Shown here: positions 17,408-25,735 of the stretch, in pieces
Layout: each line of letters begins with the position of its first letter
Position numbering within the stretch: the first letter of the stretch is position 1
DNA from: Ruminococcus sp.
GTDB taxonomy: Bacteria > Bacillota > Clostridia > Oscillospirales > Acutalibacteraceae
Reading direction: 5' to 3'
DNA length: 64,000 bases
Assembly: GCA_017416065.1 (NCBI GenBank)
Contig: JAFQDM010000016.1
Coordinates: 1-64,000 of the forward strand
Translations under genes and position numbers: made by a program
The notes under the pieces: generated by a model
Seen by the model: the letters and a program-made list of their open reading frames with translations, nothing else
Databases searched by the model: none
Told to the model about the DNA's origin: nothing

Positions 17408-20236
17408 TTACAGCTTCTCAGCTTCAACTGTTTCAGAGTAAACTGTCACAAGACTGCCGTAGGCATCCCTGTACTGAACGTATGCCTTACAAACCCAGAT
17501 CTGACCGGATTGCACGTTGGATTTTGTCCAGGTGTAGGTGTTCACGGGGATAAGGTTGTCGCCCGAAGGGCTCCTGTCATAAACGTTCGAATCAGCAGAG
17601 CCCGCCACAAAGGTCTCTTCCACCAGATTATCTTTATTCACGGCCACTATGCCGGCTTTCACAAACCCGTATCCTTCGGGGCAATACCAGCTGTATGTAA
17701 ACACGTTCTTGTCTGCAATGGAGTCTGTATCTACATAGTCAACATTCACAAGCACCTGATAATCAATAACTTCCTCCGCTGCCATATACACCGCATAAAC
17801 GGCGGTATCTGCAGCAGGGTAGAAATCATAAACCTCAGAGTAGCTTTTTATTCTTCCGTCAGCATCTGCCCAATAGGCAAACTTTTCTCCCTCAGGGGCG
17901 CTGTCAGCTACAGCAGTCACCCTGTTGTTAGCATTGTACGTGCCTGAGCCTGAGCCACCCACTACGGTTACCTGCACAGGCATAATGGCCTTTGTCCACT
18001 TTGCAACCACAGTCACGTTCTGCCCCTCTGTAATGGCAGCAACGATCTCCTCCTGCGTCATGCTCCAGCCGGCAAAATCAAATCCTACCTGTGTAGGAGC
18101 CTCAGGGAAGCAGATCTCATCCATACTGGAGTAGTACTGCATATCCAGTATTCTTCCGTTGCCTCCGGAGGCCTTGTCGTTTTTAAACATAACCATGCTG
18201 TATTCCCATATGGGAGTTTTAAACACAGCAGTATAGCTGTCGTTTCCAGACGTAGTAAAAAAGAACGAGGTCTCGTCAGAGACTATAACACCCGTATCAG
18301 GATTTATCCAGCCGATAAAATCTTCGCCGGAAACAGATCCTGCCACAACCATAACCTCTACTCCCACAGGTACAGAGGAATTGCGGTAAACCGTGCCCTG
18401 AGGCCTTGCAAATTCTCCGTTTACGGATATAGAAAAGCCCGTTCCGCCCGCTATCTCTATATTAAGCATACCTGTTTTGGGCTTGGAGCCTGGTACTGCA
18501 GGGAGCTTCTCGTACACAGCTTTAACGATCATATCAGAATACACGCTGCCGATATAAGAATCCCATCCGACAAACGTATATCCCCCACGGGTCGGCTGCT
18601 CAGGCTCCTTTGCACTCTGCCCCTCTTTTACTATCTGAGAGCTAAGGTAAGTTCCGTCGTAGTCAACAAAGGCAACAACAAAGCTTTTTTCCTCAGGTAC
18701 AGGCTCATCCGCAGATGCAGGAAGCTTCTTGAACAAAGCTCTCACAACAAGGTCAGAGCTAACTGAGTCAAAGTCTACGTTCCAACCACTGAAGCTGAAT
18801 CCCTCCACAGCAGGAACAACGGGCTCGGTGGCGGATTCTCCCTCCTTCACGACCTGGTGGCTTATGTATATTCCGTCAAATCCCAGGAAAACAACCGAAT
18901 AATACACAGCTTCGGGCACAGGCGGCAGAGGGATCTCCTCGTACAAGGCCGTCACAGTCAGATCCGAGGCAATACAGTCGTACGCCGTGTCCCATCCTGC
19001 AAACAGATATCCCTCAACCTCAGGAGCTTCGGGAGCTGTTGCGGCAGAGCCGTAGCTTACCGTCTGCTCGTCTATGACCACTCCGTCCATTCCCTTAAAG
19101 GTTACGGTGTATTCTCTCAGGTGTTCTTCAAACAAAGGTCTTACCACCATATTTTCTCTTACATCAGAAAAATCGGTATCCCAACCGGTAAAGGTATAGT
19201 AATACTGTGCCGTGGGAGTTTTTGCGGGAATTGCATTAGGAGCAGTTGCCGCCTCCTTCTCCTTAACTGTCTGCATTTCCATAAACATGCCGTCGCCGTC
19301 AAGGAACACCACGCTGTAAGCATAGCTGTCAAGCTCATCTTCGCCCTTTATTCTGAACTCCTTGAACACAGGGTTCAGGAACTCATTTTCCTGAACGTTC
19401 ACAATATTTCCGGTCCAATGAGAAAACTCATAGTAGTGAGTATCACTTGAGGGCTTTGTGGGAATCTCCACAGGGTACATAACGGAACCGCCCCTTGAAA
19501 CGGGAGACGTCCAGAACACAGAGCCGTCATAATTCAAAAAAGTAACGTAAAATGTTTCTTCAGGTGCATCAATCAAAGAAAAAGGAATGCCGTTCTCCAT
19601 AGCATATTGGTGAGCGTACGTATCCAGATACCCGTGAATCACAACGTTGGGTGAATCGTTAAATGCATTCTCGCTGATGGATGTTGTATATTTTGAAACG
19701 TAAACGTCCGTAAGCTCTGAGCAGTTTGCAAAGGCATAATCACCTATGACCTTTGCGGTAGAAGGCAAAAACACCTCTTCAAGAGAACTGCACCAGCTGA
19801 AGCAATACCTGGGAACTTCCTTAAGCACGTCAGGCAGCACTACCTCTTTGAGAGATGAACATCCGTAAAAAAGATACTGTCCGACCGTTGTACAGTTTTT
19901 CGGAAGCTCTGCAGACACAAGGGATGAGCATCCGAAGAACACGCCTCTGTCCACATTGGTGATCGTGATCGGCATAGAAACGGACTCAAGCACCGTATTG
20001 TTCATAAACGCATACTCGTTTACCGCTACAACGGTACGTCCCACCAGAGTGGTAGGCAAGGTCAGCTGCGGATCCTCTCCCAAGTATTCGTGGATGGTTA
20101 TCCCTGCATCATTACGGGAGAACTTAAGATCTCCGTCTATAATGTAAGTTTCTGCCGATACTGAAAGTGCAGAAACACCCGACAAGAGCATTATGCACGC
20201 CAATATCGCACTCATAATTTTTCCGTATACCTTCAT
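17408..20236 (-). CDS. Secreted BspA-type leucine-rich-repeat protein with five InlB-type repeats
   Basis: This 942-residue product has a signal peptide (cleavage near VSAE, ~residue 29). Residues ~35-215 are BspA/LRR_5-type leucine-rich repeats (units such as FFGCSSLVSAELP and FANCSELTDVYV). Residues ~225-585 hold five InlB-type B-repeats with GYxFxGWD cores. The C-terminal ~355 residues are homologous to the next gene downstream. BspA-type repeats occur in adhesins and binding proteins of gut microbes, so a role in attachment or substrate binding is plausible but unproven. No sortase signal or dockerin is visible, and how it stays at the surface is unclear. The ribosome site (CGGTGG) is weaker than in neighbouring genes. 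Confidence 0.85.
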   Translation of the reverse strand: MKVYGKIMSAILACIMLLSGVSALSVSAETYIIDGDLKFSRNDAGITIHEYLGEDPQLTLPTTLVGRTVVAVNEYAFMNNTVLESVSMPITITNVDRGVFFGCSSLVSAELPKNCTTVGQYLFYGCSSLKEVVLPDVLKEVPRYCFSWCSSLEEVFLPSTAKVIGDYAFANCSELTDVYVSKYTTSISENAFNDSPNVVIHGYLDTYAHQYAMENGIPFSLIDAPEETFYVTFLNYDGSVFWTSPVSRGGSVMYPVEIPTKPSSDTHYYEFSHWTGNIVNVQENEFLNPVFKEFRIKGEDELDSYAYSVVFLDGDGMFMEMQTVKEKEAATAPNAIPAKTPTAQYYYTFTGWDTDFSDVRENMVVRPLFEEHLREYTVTFKGMDGVVIDEQTVSYGSAATAPEAPEVEGYLFAGWDTAYDCIASDLTVTALYEEIPLPPVPEAVYYSVVFLGFDGIYISHQVVKEGESATEPVVPAVEGFSFSGWNVDFDSVSSDLVVRALFKKLPASADEPVPEEKSFVVAFVDYDGTYLSSQIVKEGQSAKEPEQPTRGGYTFVGWDSYIGSVYSDMIVKAVYEKLPAVPGSKPKTGMLNIEIAGGTGFSISVNGEFARPQGTVYRNSSVPVGVEVMVVAGSVSGEDFIGWINPDTGVIVSDETSFFFTTSGNDSYTAVFKTPIWEYSMVMFKNDKASGGNGRILDMQYYSSMDEICFPEAPTQVGFDFAGWSMTQEEIVAAITEGQNVTVVAKWTKAIMPVQVTVVGGSGSGTYNANNRVTAVADSAPEGEKFAYWADADGRIKSYSEVYDFYPAADTAVYAVYMAAEEVIDYQVLVNVDYVDTDSIADKNVFTYSWYCPEGYGFVKAGIVAVNKDNLVEETFVAGSADSNVYDRSPSGDNLIPVNTYTWTKSNVQSGQIWVCKAYVQYRDAYGSLVTVYSETVEAEKL

Positions 20237-20292
20237 AATTTACCACCGTTTGACTATCAAAATACTGACAAAGAACATTCTTGTACATAATA

Positions 20293-20321
20293 ATTATACC
20301 AAAAAACCATTAAATGAACAA
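20293..20321 (-). promoter_or_regulatory. Predicted promoter of the BspA-like gene
   Basis: Minus-strand -35 TTGTTC (20316-20321), 17-base spacer, -10 TATAAT (20293-20298), about 57 bases before the start codon. It lies in the 319-base AT-rich divergent region 20237-20555, which also holds the plus-strand promoter of the SPITG gene and two direct TTGTCAA repeats. Confidence 0.6.
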
Positions 20322-20408
20322 CTTATCTTTATTAATAAAATTATCGCTGATTTATTGTTAATATTATATTGAACTAAGGCCGAACTTACATCAAACTCAC
20401 AAAATAGC

Positions 20409-20425
20409 TTGTCAACTATTGTCAA
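20409..20425. promoter_or_regulatory. Direct repeat TTGTCAA x2, possible operator
   Basis: Two copies of TTGTCAA start 10 bases apart (20409 and 20419), one helical turn. They lie 35-50 bases upstream of the -35 of the SPITG gene promoter, in the divergent intergenic region. The spacing suits a protein bound to one face of the helix, but no regulator can be assigned. Confidence 0.3.
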
Positions 20426-20459
20426 TTGTGAACAAAAAATTTTTTTAACTGCAAACCTC

Positions 20460-20488
20460 TTTACTTTTTCAAAAAATAGTGATATACT
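20460..20488 (+). promoter_or_regulatory. Predicted promoter of the SPITG wall-protein gene
   Basis: -35 TTTACT (20460-20465), 17-base spacer, -10 TATACT (20483-20488). The start codon at 20556 is preceded by CAGGAGG. Confidence 0.65.
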
Positions 20489-20555
20489 CTTAGTAACTGA
20501 AAATTATTGTGGTTTATTATCGCAAAACAAAAAATAATTCAGGAGGTTATATACT

Positions 20556-21101
20556 ATGAAAAAGGTACTTTCCCTTATTTTTGCACTGGTTCTGATGTGT
20601 TGTGCAGTAGCTTCTGTATCCGCAGAGATCAGCCCCACAGCTTCCATCCCCCAGAACACCATCATCATTGATGCTATTCCCGTTCCCGGCGAAGCAGGCA
20701 ACACAACTCCCGATATCAACAACCCCGGCAGAGTAGAGATCAGCTCCGGTGAGGTTGTTACTCTTACAGCAACTCCCTCCAAGGGCTACAAGTTCTCTCA
20801 TTGGGAGTTCATCTACGGCGAGTTTGAGATCATCGAGGGCGACCTCACAACTCCCACCATCGTTATCAGACCCACAGGCACAAGCAACATCAGAGCAGAG
20901 GCACACTTTGTAAAGATCGATGACGACGTTACTGCTCCTTCTTCAAAGCCTGTACCCACACTTCCCCAGGATTCCACATCCCCCATCACAGGTACAGCAA
21001 GCAATAACTCCGACACAGCAATTCTCTTTGCAATGAGTGCAGTTGTGATTATGGCAGTTGCAACAGTTGTTGTTCTCAAAAAGAAGCAGACAAACGCTTA
21101 A
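20556..21101 (+). CDS. Small cell-wall-anchored protein with SPITG sorting signal
   Basis: This 181-residue product has a signal peptide (residues 1-~23) and one divergent InlB-type repeat (residues ~50-125, with GEVVTLTATPSKGYKFSHW). A Thr/Pro/Ser-rich stalk follows. The C-terminus is a wall-sorting signal: SPITG at residues 142-146, a hydrophobic stretch, then KKKQTNA. (S/P)PxTG motifs are known substrates of class B sortases in Clostridia such as Clostridioides difficile. A class B sortase gene follows immediately, which supports the pairing. The repeat is of the same type as the four-copy block in the giant amylase. Function beyond surface display is unknown. Confidence 0.85.
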   Translation: MKKVLSLIFALVLMCCAVASVSAEISPTASIPQNTIIIDAIPVPGEAGNTTPDINNPGRVEISSGEVVTLTATPSKGYKFSHWEFIYGEFEIIEGDLTTPTIVIRPTGTSNIRAEAHFVKIDDDVTAPSSKPVPTLPQDSTSPITGTASNNSDTAILFAMSAVVIMAVATVVVLKKKQTNA

Positions 21102-21124
21102 TCTAAAAGTTCAATTCAAGCTTT

Positions 21125-21155
21125 AAAAGCTCCGCTATGCGGAGCTTTTTCTTTT
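21125..21155 (+). terminator. Rho-independent terminator after the SPITG gene
   Basis: An 11-bp stem AAAAGCTCCGC / GCGGAGCTTTT with a 3-base loop (21125-21149), followed by a T-rich tail. It separates the substrate gene from the sortase transcript. Confidence 0.85.
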
Positions 21156-21225
21156 GCATATGCTTACACTCCAACATTCTGCTCAGCGCTCGTGCAAAAT
21201 ATTTTAAATTTATCCCTATCCTAAT

Positions 21226-21254
21226 TTGACATCCCGATGGATATTATGTATAAT
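21226..21254 (+). promoter_or_regulatory. Consensus sigma-A promoter of the sortase-LCP operon
   Basis: TTGACA (21226-21231), 17-base spacer, TATAAT (21249-21254), an exact match to the housekeeping consensus. Strong constitutive transcription is expected. Confidence 0.85.
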
Positions 21255-21289
21255 TAATACGAATATGCAGTATTAAAGGCGGTGTGTTT

Positions 21290-22090
21290 ATGTTTACAAA
21301 AATCCGTAGGTCATATATATGGGCAACAGCAGTTGTACTTCTTCTGCTCACTATTATTACAACCTTTGGCGGTTGCAGCTGTCTTGACGGATGCACCGGC
21401 GGGAAAATGGATCCCGACGACTACGGCAAGGTGACAAATCCTGTCACCACTGCTCCCACAGAGTCAACACAAACAGAAACCGCTACCGAGCCTTTAGTCC
21501 CAAACCCCATCAACTTCAAGGAGCTCAAGGATATGAATCCGGACCTGTATGCCTGGATCCGCATCCCCGGCACCGTGATAGACTACCCTGTGGCTCAAAG
21601 CTCCAATAATGACGACAACTACTATCTGCACCATAATTATCTGGGCAACTATGAATTTGCAGGCACTATCTACTCTCAAAGGCACAACACAAAGTACTTT
21701 ATAGACAGAGTAACCGTGCTCTACGGCCACAATATGCTCAACGGCACCATGTTTGCCGCACTTCACGATTTTTCAGACAAGGATTTCTTTGAGGAAAACG
21801 AGCTTATGTACATATACACAGACGGCCACATCCTCACCTACCAGATCTTTGCCGCATATGAATATGACGACAGACACATCCTCAATTCCTTTGAATTTCA
21901 CGAAGACGAAGTCTATAAGCAGTATCTTTCAGATTGCCTCAACCCTCACTCCTCCAGCGCAATGGTAAGAGAGGGTGTAGAGCTTGATATTGAAGATAGA
22001 ATCATTACACTCAGCACATGTACCAATTACAATTCCAACAAAAGATTTCTTGTACAGGGGGTTTTGATTAACGATGAACGAACAGAATAA
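21290..22090 (+). CDS. srtB: Class B sortase
   Basis: This 266-residue transpeptidase has an N-terminal membrane anchor (residues ~8-28) and a Thr-rich linker. The class B catalytic domain starts at NPDLYAWIRIPGTVIDYPV. Catalytic residues are His147 in LYGHN, Cys244 in TLSTC and Arg252 in NKRFLVQG. It would cleave SPxTG-like signals and join proteins to peptidoglycan outside the membrane. The adjacent SPITG protein is the obvious candidate substrate. The ATG at 21290 is preferred over a GTG at 21284 because it lies 8 bases after AAAGGCGG. It overlaps the LCP gene by 17 bases, indicating translational coupling. Confidence 0.92.
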   Translation: MFTKIRRSYIWATAVVLLLLTIITTFGGCSCLDGCTGGKMDPDDYGKVTNPVTTAPTESTQTETATEPLVPNPINFKELKDMNPDLYAWIRIPGTVIDYPVAQSSNNDDNYYLHHNYLGNYEFAGTIYSQRHNTKYFIDRVTVLYGHNMLNGTMFAALHDFSDKDFFEENELMYIYTDGHILTYQIFAAYEYDDRHILNSFEFHEDEVYKQYLSDCLNPHSSSAMVREGVELDIEDRIITLSTCTNYNSNKRFLVQGVLINDERTE

Positions 22091-23465
22091 GGATAACATT
22101 CAGAACAACAACCCCTCAGAGGAGCTGAACACCTCTGAGGCAAACGATAATCAGGATTACACGGCAAACACCTCAGACACAGGTGAAAGCACATCCAACG
22201 CAGAAAAGTCCTTGCCTACGGAAGACGTAGACGATTACGTTTACGCTCACTACCGCAAGCGCAGGCACAGAGACAGGCACCGCACTTATCACTCCTCCTC
22301 CAAAAAGGACTACACAAACACCGTGGAGAATGAAAACACCCAGGTTGTGTACAGCACCTCTGCCACTCACTACAGAGACAAGGCTCCCGTAGGCAGCAGA
22401 AGACACAGGTGGAGAAAAAAGCCCTGGTGGAAGAAGCTGCTCATAGTCCTTGCCTGGATCTTCGGCATACTCCTTGCTCTGCTGCTCATTGCCGCCATCG
22501 CCTTTCTGATTATGCGCGGAGTGGGTATGAAAAAGCTCACCAACTACGAGTCTATGGATATGACGGCTCCCGTGGTTGAAAATGCAGGAATTCACTTAAA
22601 CGACAATGGCAAGACCGTTTTCTACAACGGCAAGGAATATGAATTCAACGAAGACGTTACCAGCATTATGTGTATCGGCGTTGACAGAGACACCCTCGGC
22701 GTGAGCTCTACCCTGGGCACAGGCGGACAGGGCGATGCCCTCTACCTTATTGCTCTTGACACGGACACAGGAGAGACCACAGTCATCGCCGTTCCCAGAG
22801 ATATCGTGACGGATATCGGAATATACTCCTCCAACGGCGAGTATATGAGAACGGAAAAGCATCAGATATGTCTTGCCTATGCCTACGGAGACGGCAGAAA
22901 AACAAGCTGTCTTAACACGGTAACTGCAGTCTCCCGTCTATTCTATCAGCTTCCCATTAACTCCTACTTTTCAATAGACATTTCTGCCATTGCAAAGCTT
23001 AACAATGCAGTAGGCGGAGTAAGAGTTACCATGATAGACAACAGCTTCTATGACACGGATCTTGTTCAGCATTTTGAGGGAGAAACCCTTACCCTTTGGG
23101 GCGACAATGCAAGAAAATACGTTCAGCACAGAGATGTAAACAGACTCGAATCCAGCTCAGAGCGTATGCAAAGACAGATCAATTACCTGAACGCTTTCAC
23201 AAAAAAGGCTCTCTCCAAAACAAAGAAGGACCTGAAAACACCCATTAACCTTCTGAACATCATCAATAAAAACAGCGAAACAAATCTGGATGCCACCACC
23301 ATCACAGCCTTTGCAAGCTGTCTTGTTTCAAACAGAGTGTCTGAGGTAGAATTCACCAAGGTACCCGGCCACCTTGAGAGTGACGGCACTTACGCACAGT
23401 ACATTGTGGACGAAGCAAAGCTTTATGAAATGATCCTTGACACCTACTACACACCCGTTGAATAA
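22074..23465 (+). CDS. LytR-CpsA-Psr (LCP) family wall glycopolymer transferase
   Basis: This 463-residue product has a long, charged, Asn/Glu- and Arg/His-rich cytoplasmic N-terminus (1-~118) and one membrane helix (~119-147). The extracellular LCP domain carries MCIGVDRD, GDALYLIALD and VIAVPRDI, including the conserved Asp/Arg residues that bind the polyprenyl-pyrophosphate substrate. LCP enzymes move teichoic-acid-like or capsular polymers from lipid carriers to peptidoglycan. It shares an operon with the sortase. It could attach the acidic polymer predicted from the glycan locus at 45663-64000, but that is inference. The ribosome site is CAGGGGG. Confidence 0.9.
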   Translation: MNEQNKDNIQNNNPSEELNTSEANDNQDYTANTSDTGESTSNAEKSLPTEDVDDYVYAHYRKRRHRDRHRTYHSSSKKDYTNTVENENTQVVYSTSATHYRDKAPVGSRRHRWRKKPWWKKLLIVLAWIFGILLALLLIAAIAFLIMRGVGMKKLTNYESMDMTAPVVENAGIHLNDNGKTVFYNGKEYEFNEDVTSIMCIGVDRDTLGVSSTLGTGGQGDALYLIALDTDTGETTVIAVPRDIVTDIGIYSSNGEYMRTEKHQICLAYAYGDGRKTSCLNTVTAVSRLFYQLPINSYFSIDISAIAKLNNAVGGVRVTMIDNSFYDTDLVQHFEGETLTLWGDNARKYVQHRDVNRLESSSERMQRQINYLNAFTKKALSKTKKDLKTPINLLNIINKNSETNLDATTITAFASCLVSNRVSEVEFTKVPGHLESDGTYAQYIVDEAKLYEMILDTYYTPVE

Positions 23466-23486
23466 TCAAATACAGCATTAAAAGTA

Positions 23487-23523
23487 AGAACGCAGAGCAC
23501 GAAGCTCTGCGTTCTTTGTTTTA
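23487..23523. terminator. Terminator between convergent LCP and AraC genes
   Basis: A 12-bp perfect stem AGAACGCAGAGC / GCTCTGCGTTCT with a 5-base loop (23487-23515). A TTGTTTT tail follows on the plus strand, and a T-rich tail on the minus strand suggests it works in both directions. Confidence 0.85.
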
Positions 23524-23547
23524 TATATATTCTGTTTTATTCTTACG

Positions 23548-24426
23548 TTATATTCTGCGTATTTCAGAGATAGAGGGTATGTCATGATACTGCCTCACAT
23601 ACTCACTCAGAGTGCAGTTGTACACGCTCTTGAAAGCCGCAATAAACGCCTTAACGCTGGGAAAGCCGTTCTCAACCGCAGCACGTGTTTCGGAGATCCC
23701 GCTGTTCTGAATATCTCTCAGAGCATGCTCCAGACGCACAAGGTTCAGGTACTGCTTGAAGGTCTTTCTTGTGTTCTGCTTAAAATAACGGGAGAAATAA
23801 GTGGGAGTAAGCCCTACGTGGGAGGCGATCTCTCCCAGAGTGATCCTCTCCTTAAAGTTAAGCTTTATGTAGTCAATGGCTTTCTTTGCATATTCAAGCT
23901 CTTCGTTTTCAACCTCAGGATGAGTCTTTGCTCTCTCCTCAAGGCATTTTGTGCACAGCTCTATGAGTATCTGCGTCATGGCAGATGTGATCTTCAGGTC
24001 TGTAAAGTCCCCCTGCTCCTCAACGCAATCAACTATCAGATCCAGCTGACGTTTGATCTCGGCTTTAGCCTCTTTGTTCTTTTCAATATTAAAGCTGAAA
24101 TTCTCAAAATCGTCAAAGTAAGCCTTGATGAAATTGTAGGAGTACAGCACAACAAGGTACTTAACGTTTTCATCAGGAGTTTTACCGCAGGTCTGGTGGA
24201 TGTCGTCATTGTTAATAACAAAGTATTCGCCTGCGCTTACGTCCATCTCCTCGTTATTTGCCATAACCCAGAGCTTGCCCTTGAGCACGTAGTCTATCTC
24301 AATGTTTTTGTGCCAATGCTTGTTTGTATAGCATTCAGAGCCGGGCTTGTCAAAAAGAATTACCTTTCCCGGTAGATTATCGTCCGCAGATACTATTTCG
24401 TATTTGTACCTATAATTTTTTGCCAT
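23548..24426 (-). CDS. AraC-family transcriptional regulator with N-terminal cupin domain
   Basis: This 292-residue product has an N-terminal cupin fold (WHKNIEIDYVLKGKLWV ... GEYFVINNDDIHQT) that typically senses a small ligand, often a sugar. The C-terminal double helix-turn-helix of AraC type includes ITLGEIASHVGLTPTYFSRYFKQ and a second motif ending in FIAAFKSVYNCTLSEYVRQ. The ATG at 24426 is preferred over one at 24450 because AAGGTGAG lies just upstream of it. The target is not evident. It is flanked by the sortase/LCP operon (convergent) and the metallo-hydrolase operon (divergent), and the latter is a plausible target. Confidence 0.9.
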   Translation of the reverse strand: MAKNYRYKYEIVSADDNLPGKVILFDKPGSECYTNKHWHKNIEIDYVLKGKLWVMANNEEMDVSAGEYFVINNDDIHQTCGKTPDENVKYLVVLYSYNFIKAYFDDFENFSFNIEKNKEAKAEIKRQLDLIVDCVEEQGDFTDLKITSAMTQILIELCTKCLEERAKTHPEVENEELEYAKKAIDYIKLNFKERITLGEIASHVGLTPTYFSRYFKQNTRKTFKQYLNLVRLEHALRDIQNSGISETRAAVENGFPSVKAFIAAFKSVYNCTLSEYVRQYHDIPSISEIRRI

Positions 24427-24468
24427 AAAACTCACCTTGATTCTTAACATTATTTATCTTTCAAGTAT

Positions 24469-24497
24469 ATATTACCATATTATATCTTTTTTGTAAA
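24469..24497 (-). promoter_or_regulatory. Predicted promoter of the AraC regulator gene
   Basis: Minus-strand -35 TTTACA (24492-24497), 17-base spacer, -10 TAATAT (24469-24474), about 43 bases before the chosen start codon. Confidence 0.55.
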
Positions 24498-24604
24498 TCC
24501 CTATTCTTTAGTCAAAGTGAGGATATTACTACTGTTCCTTACAAAAAACAACAACAAATTTAACAATACACAAAAAAAGCCTGTCATAATTTGTGAAATT
24601 AAAT

Positions 24605-24633
24605 TTGAAATAAATGGTAATCTGTATTATAAT
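24605..24633 (+). promoter_or_regulatory. Predicted promoter of the metallo-hydrolase/FkbM operon
   Basis: -35 TTGAAA (24605-24610), 17-base spacer, -10 TATAAT (24628-24633), about 30 bases upstream of the start codon, which follows a GGAGG site. Confidence 0.75.
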
Positions 24634-24662
24634 GTAACCATTCAAAATACACGGAGGCAGAT

Positions 24663-25724
24663 ATGAAGAGAGTCCTTACCCTTCTCCTGTGCATCCTGCT
24701 CATACTTTGTACTGCAGGCTGCTTTGCAGAAGAAAAAACAGCAAAGATAACATCCGAAAGCATCAGCAAAGAGGATGCAGGACTTGTACTGCATTTCATA
24801 GATGTAGGGCAAGGAGACTGCACACTGATAGAGTCCAAGGGCAGGTTTGCCCTTATTGACGCAGGCGAACGCACAGAAAGCAACAAGGTTGTGTCTTACC
24901 TTTCGTCTGCAGGAGTTGAATCCCTTGATTTTATAATCTCCACTCATCCCCACTCAGACCACTGCGGAGGCCTGGCTGACGTGATCCGCAATTTTGACAC
25001 CGCAGTTCTGATCTGCCCCGATGTTTACACAGAATCATACGTTTGGGAAAATGTGCTGGATGCTGCCGACGAACGGGGTGTTGCATACGAGACCCCAAAC
25101 CCATATGAATTCTATCAATTGGGAGATTCCACGGTAACCGTGCTTTCTCCCAAGCCTGATGCGGTCTATTCCAACTTAAACGATTACTCAGTGGTATGTA
25201 TGGTAGAATACGGCAACACCTCTGCCTTGCTTACGGGAGATGCAGAGAAAACAGTAGAAAGAGAGCTTGTGCGCGGCTCCTACGATCTGTCCGCAGATAT
25301 TCTCAAATGCGGTCATCACGGAAGCTCCACTAGCACCTGCTCTGAGTTTCTCCATGCAGTAAGTCCCTCTGCCGCCATAATCTCCTGCGGAGAGAATAAC
25401 GATTACGGACACCCCCACAGAGAAACAATAGAGATCCTGCAATCTTCTCACATTCCAAGCTGGAGAACGGATATTCACGGAGATATTGTTGCAACCTCAG
25501 ACGGAAACAACTTCTACATTTCCACCTCTACCGACGAAACCCGTGTTACCACGCCGAAAAATGACAACACACCCGCATACATCGGCAACAAAAACTCCAA
25601 GGTGCTTCATCGGGCTACCTGCGAATCCGTTACCAAAATGAAGGATAGCAACAAGGTAAGCTTTGACACTTGGGATGAAGCAAAGAAAAAGGGGTACACT
25701 CCCTGCGGAGCCTGCAACCCCTGA
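24663..25724 (+). CDS. Secreted metallo-beta-lactamase-fold hydrolase (ComEC-like) with C-terminal Ada-like zinc-binding domain
   Basis: This 353-residue product starts with a hydrophobic signal ending in TAGC, a possible but atypical lipobox. The core is a metallo-beta-lactamase fold of the ComEC/Rec2 type: FIDVGQGDCTLIES, then the metal motif STHPHSDHCGG, LLTGDAE, and KCGHHGSST. The last ~50 residues (YIGNKNSKVLHRATCESV ... YTPCGACNP) match the short Cys-containing domain attached to secreted nucleases such as Bacillus YokF. The pairing suggests an extracellular nuclease or phosphodiesterase, perhaps for DNA scavenging. The substrate is not proven, and no ComEC membrane part is present. It forms an operon with the next gene (11-base gap). 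Confidence 0.85.
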   Translation: MKRVLTLLLCILLILCTAGCFAEEKTAKITSESISKEDAGLVLHFIDVGQGDCTLIESKGRFALIDAGERTESNKVVSYLSSAGVESLDFIISTHPHSDHCGGLADVIRNFDTAVLICPDVYTESYVWENVLDAADERGVAYETPNPYEFYQLGDSTVTVLSPKPDAVYSNLNDYSVVCMVEYGNTSALLTGDAEKTVERELVRGSYDLSADILKCGHHGSSTSTCSEFLHAVSPSAAIISCGENNDYGHPHRETIEILQSSHIPSWRTDIHGDIVATSDGNNFYISTSTDETRVTTPKNDNTPAYIGNKNSKVLHRATCESVTKMKDSNKVSFDTWDEAKKKGYTPCGACNP

Positions 25725-25735
25725 GGTGATGTTTT

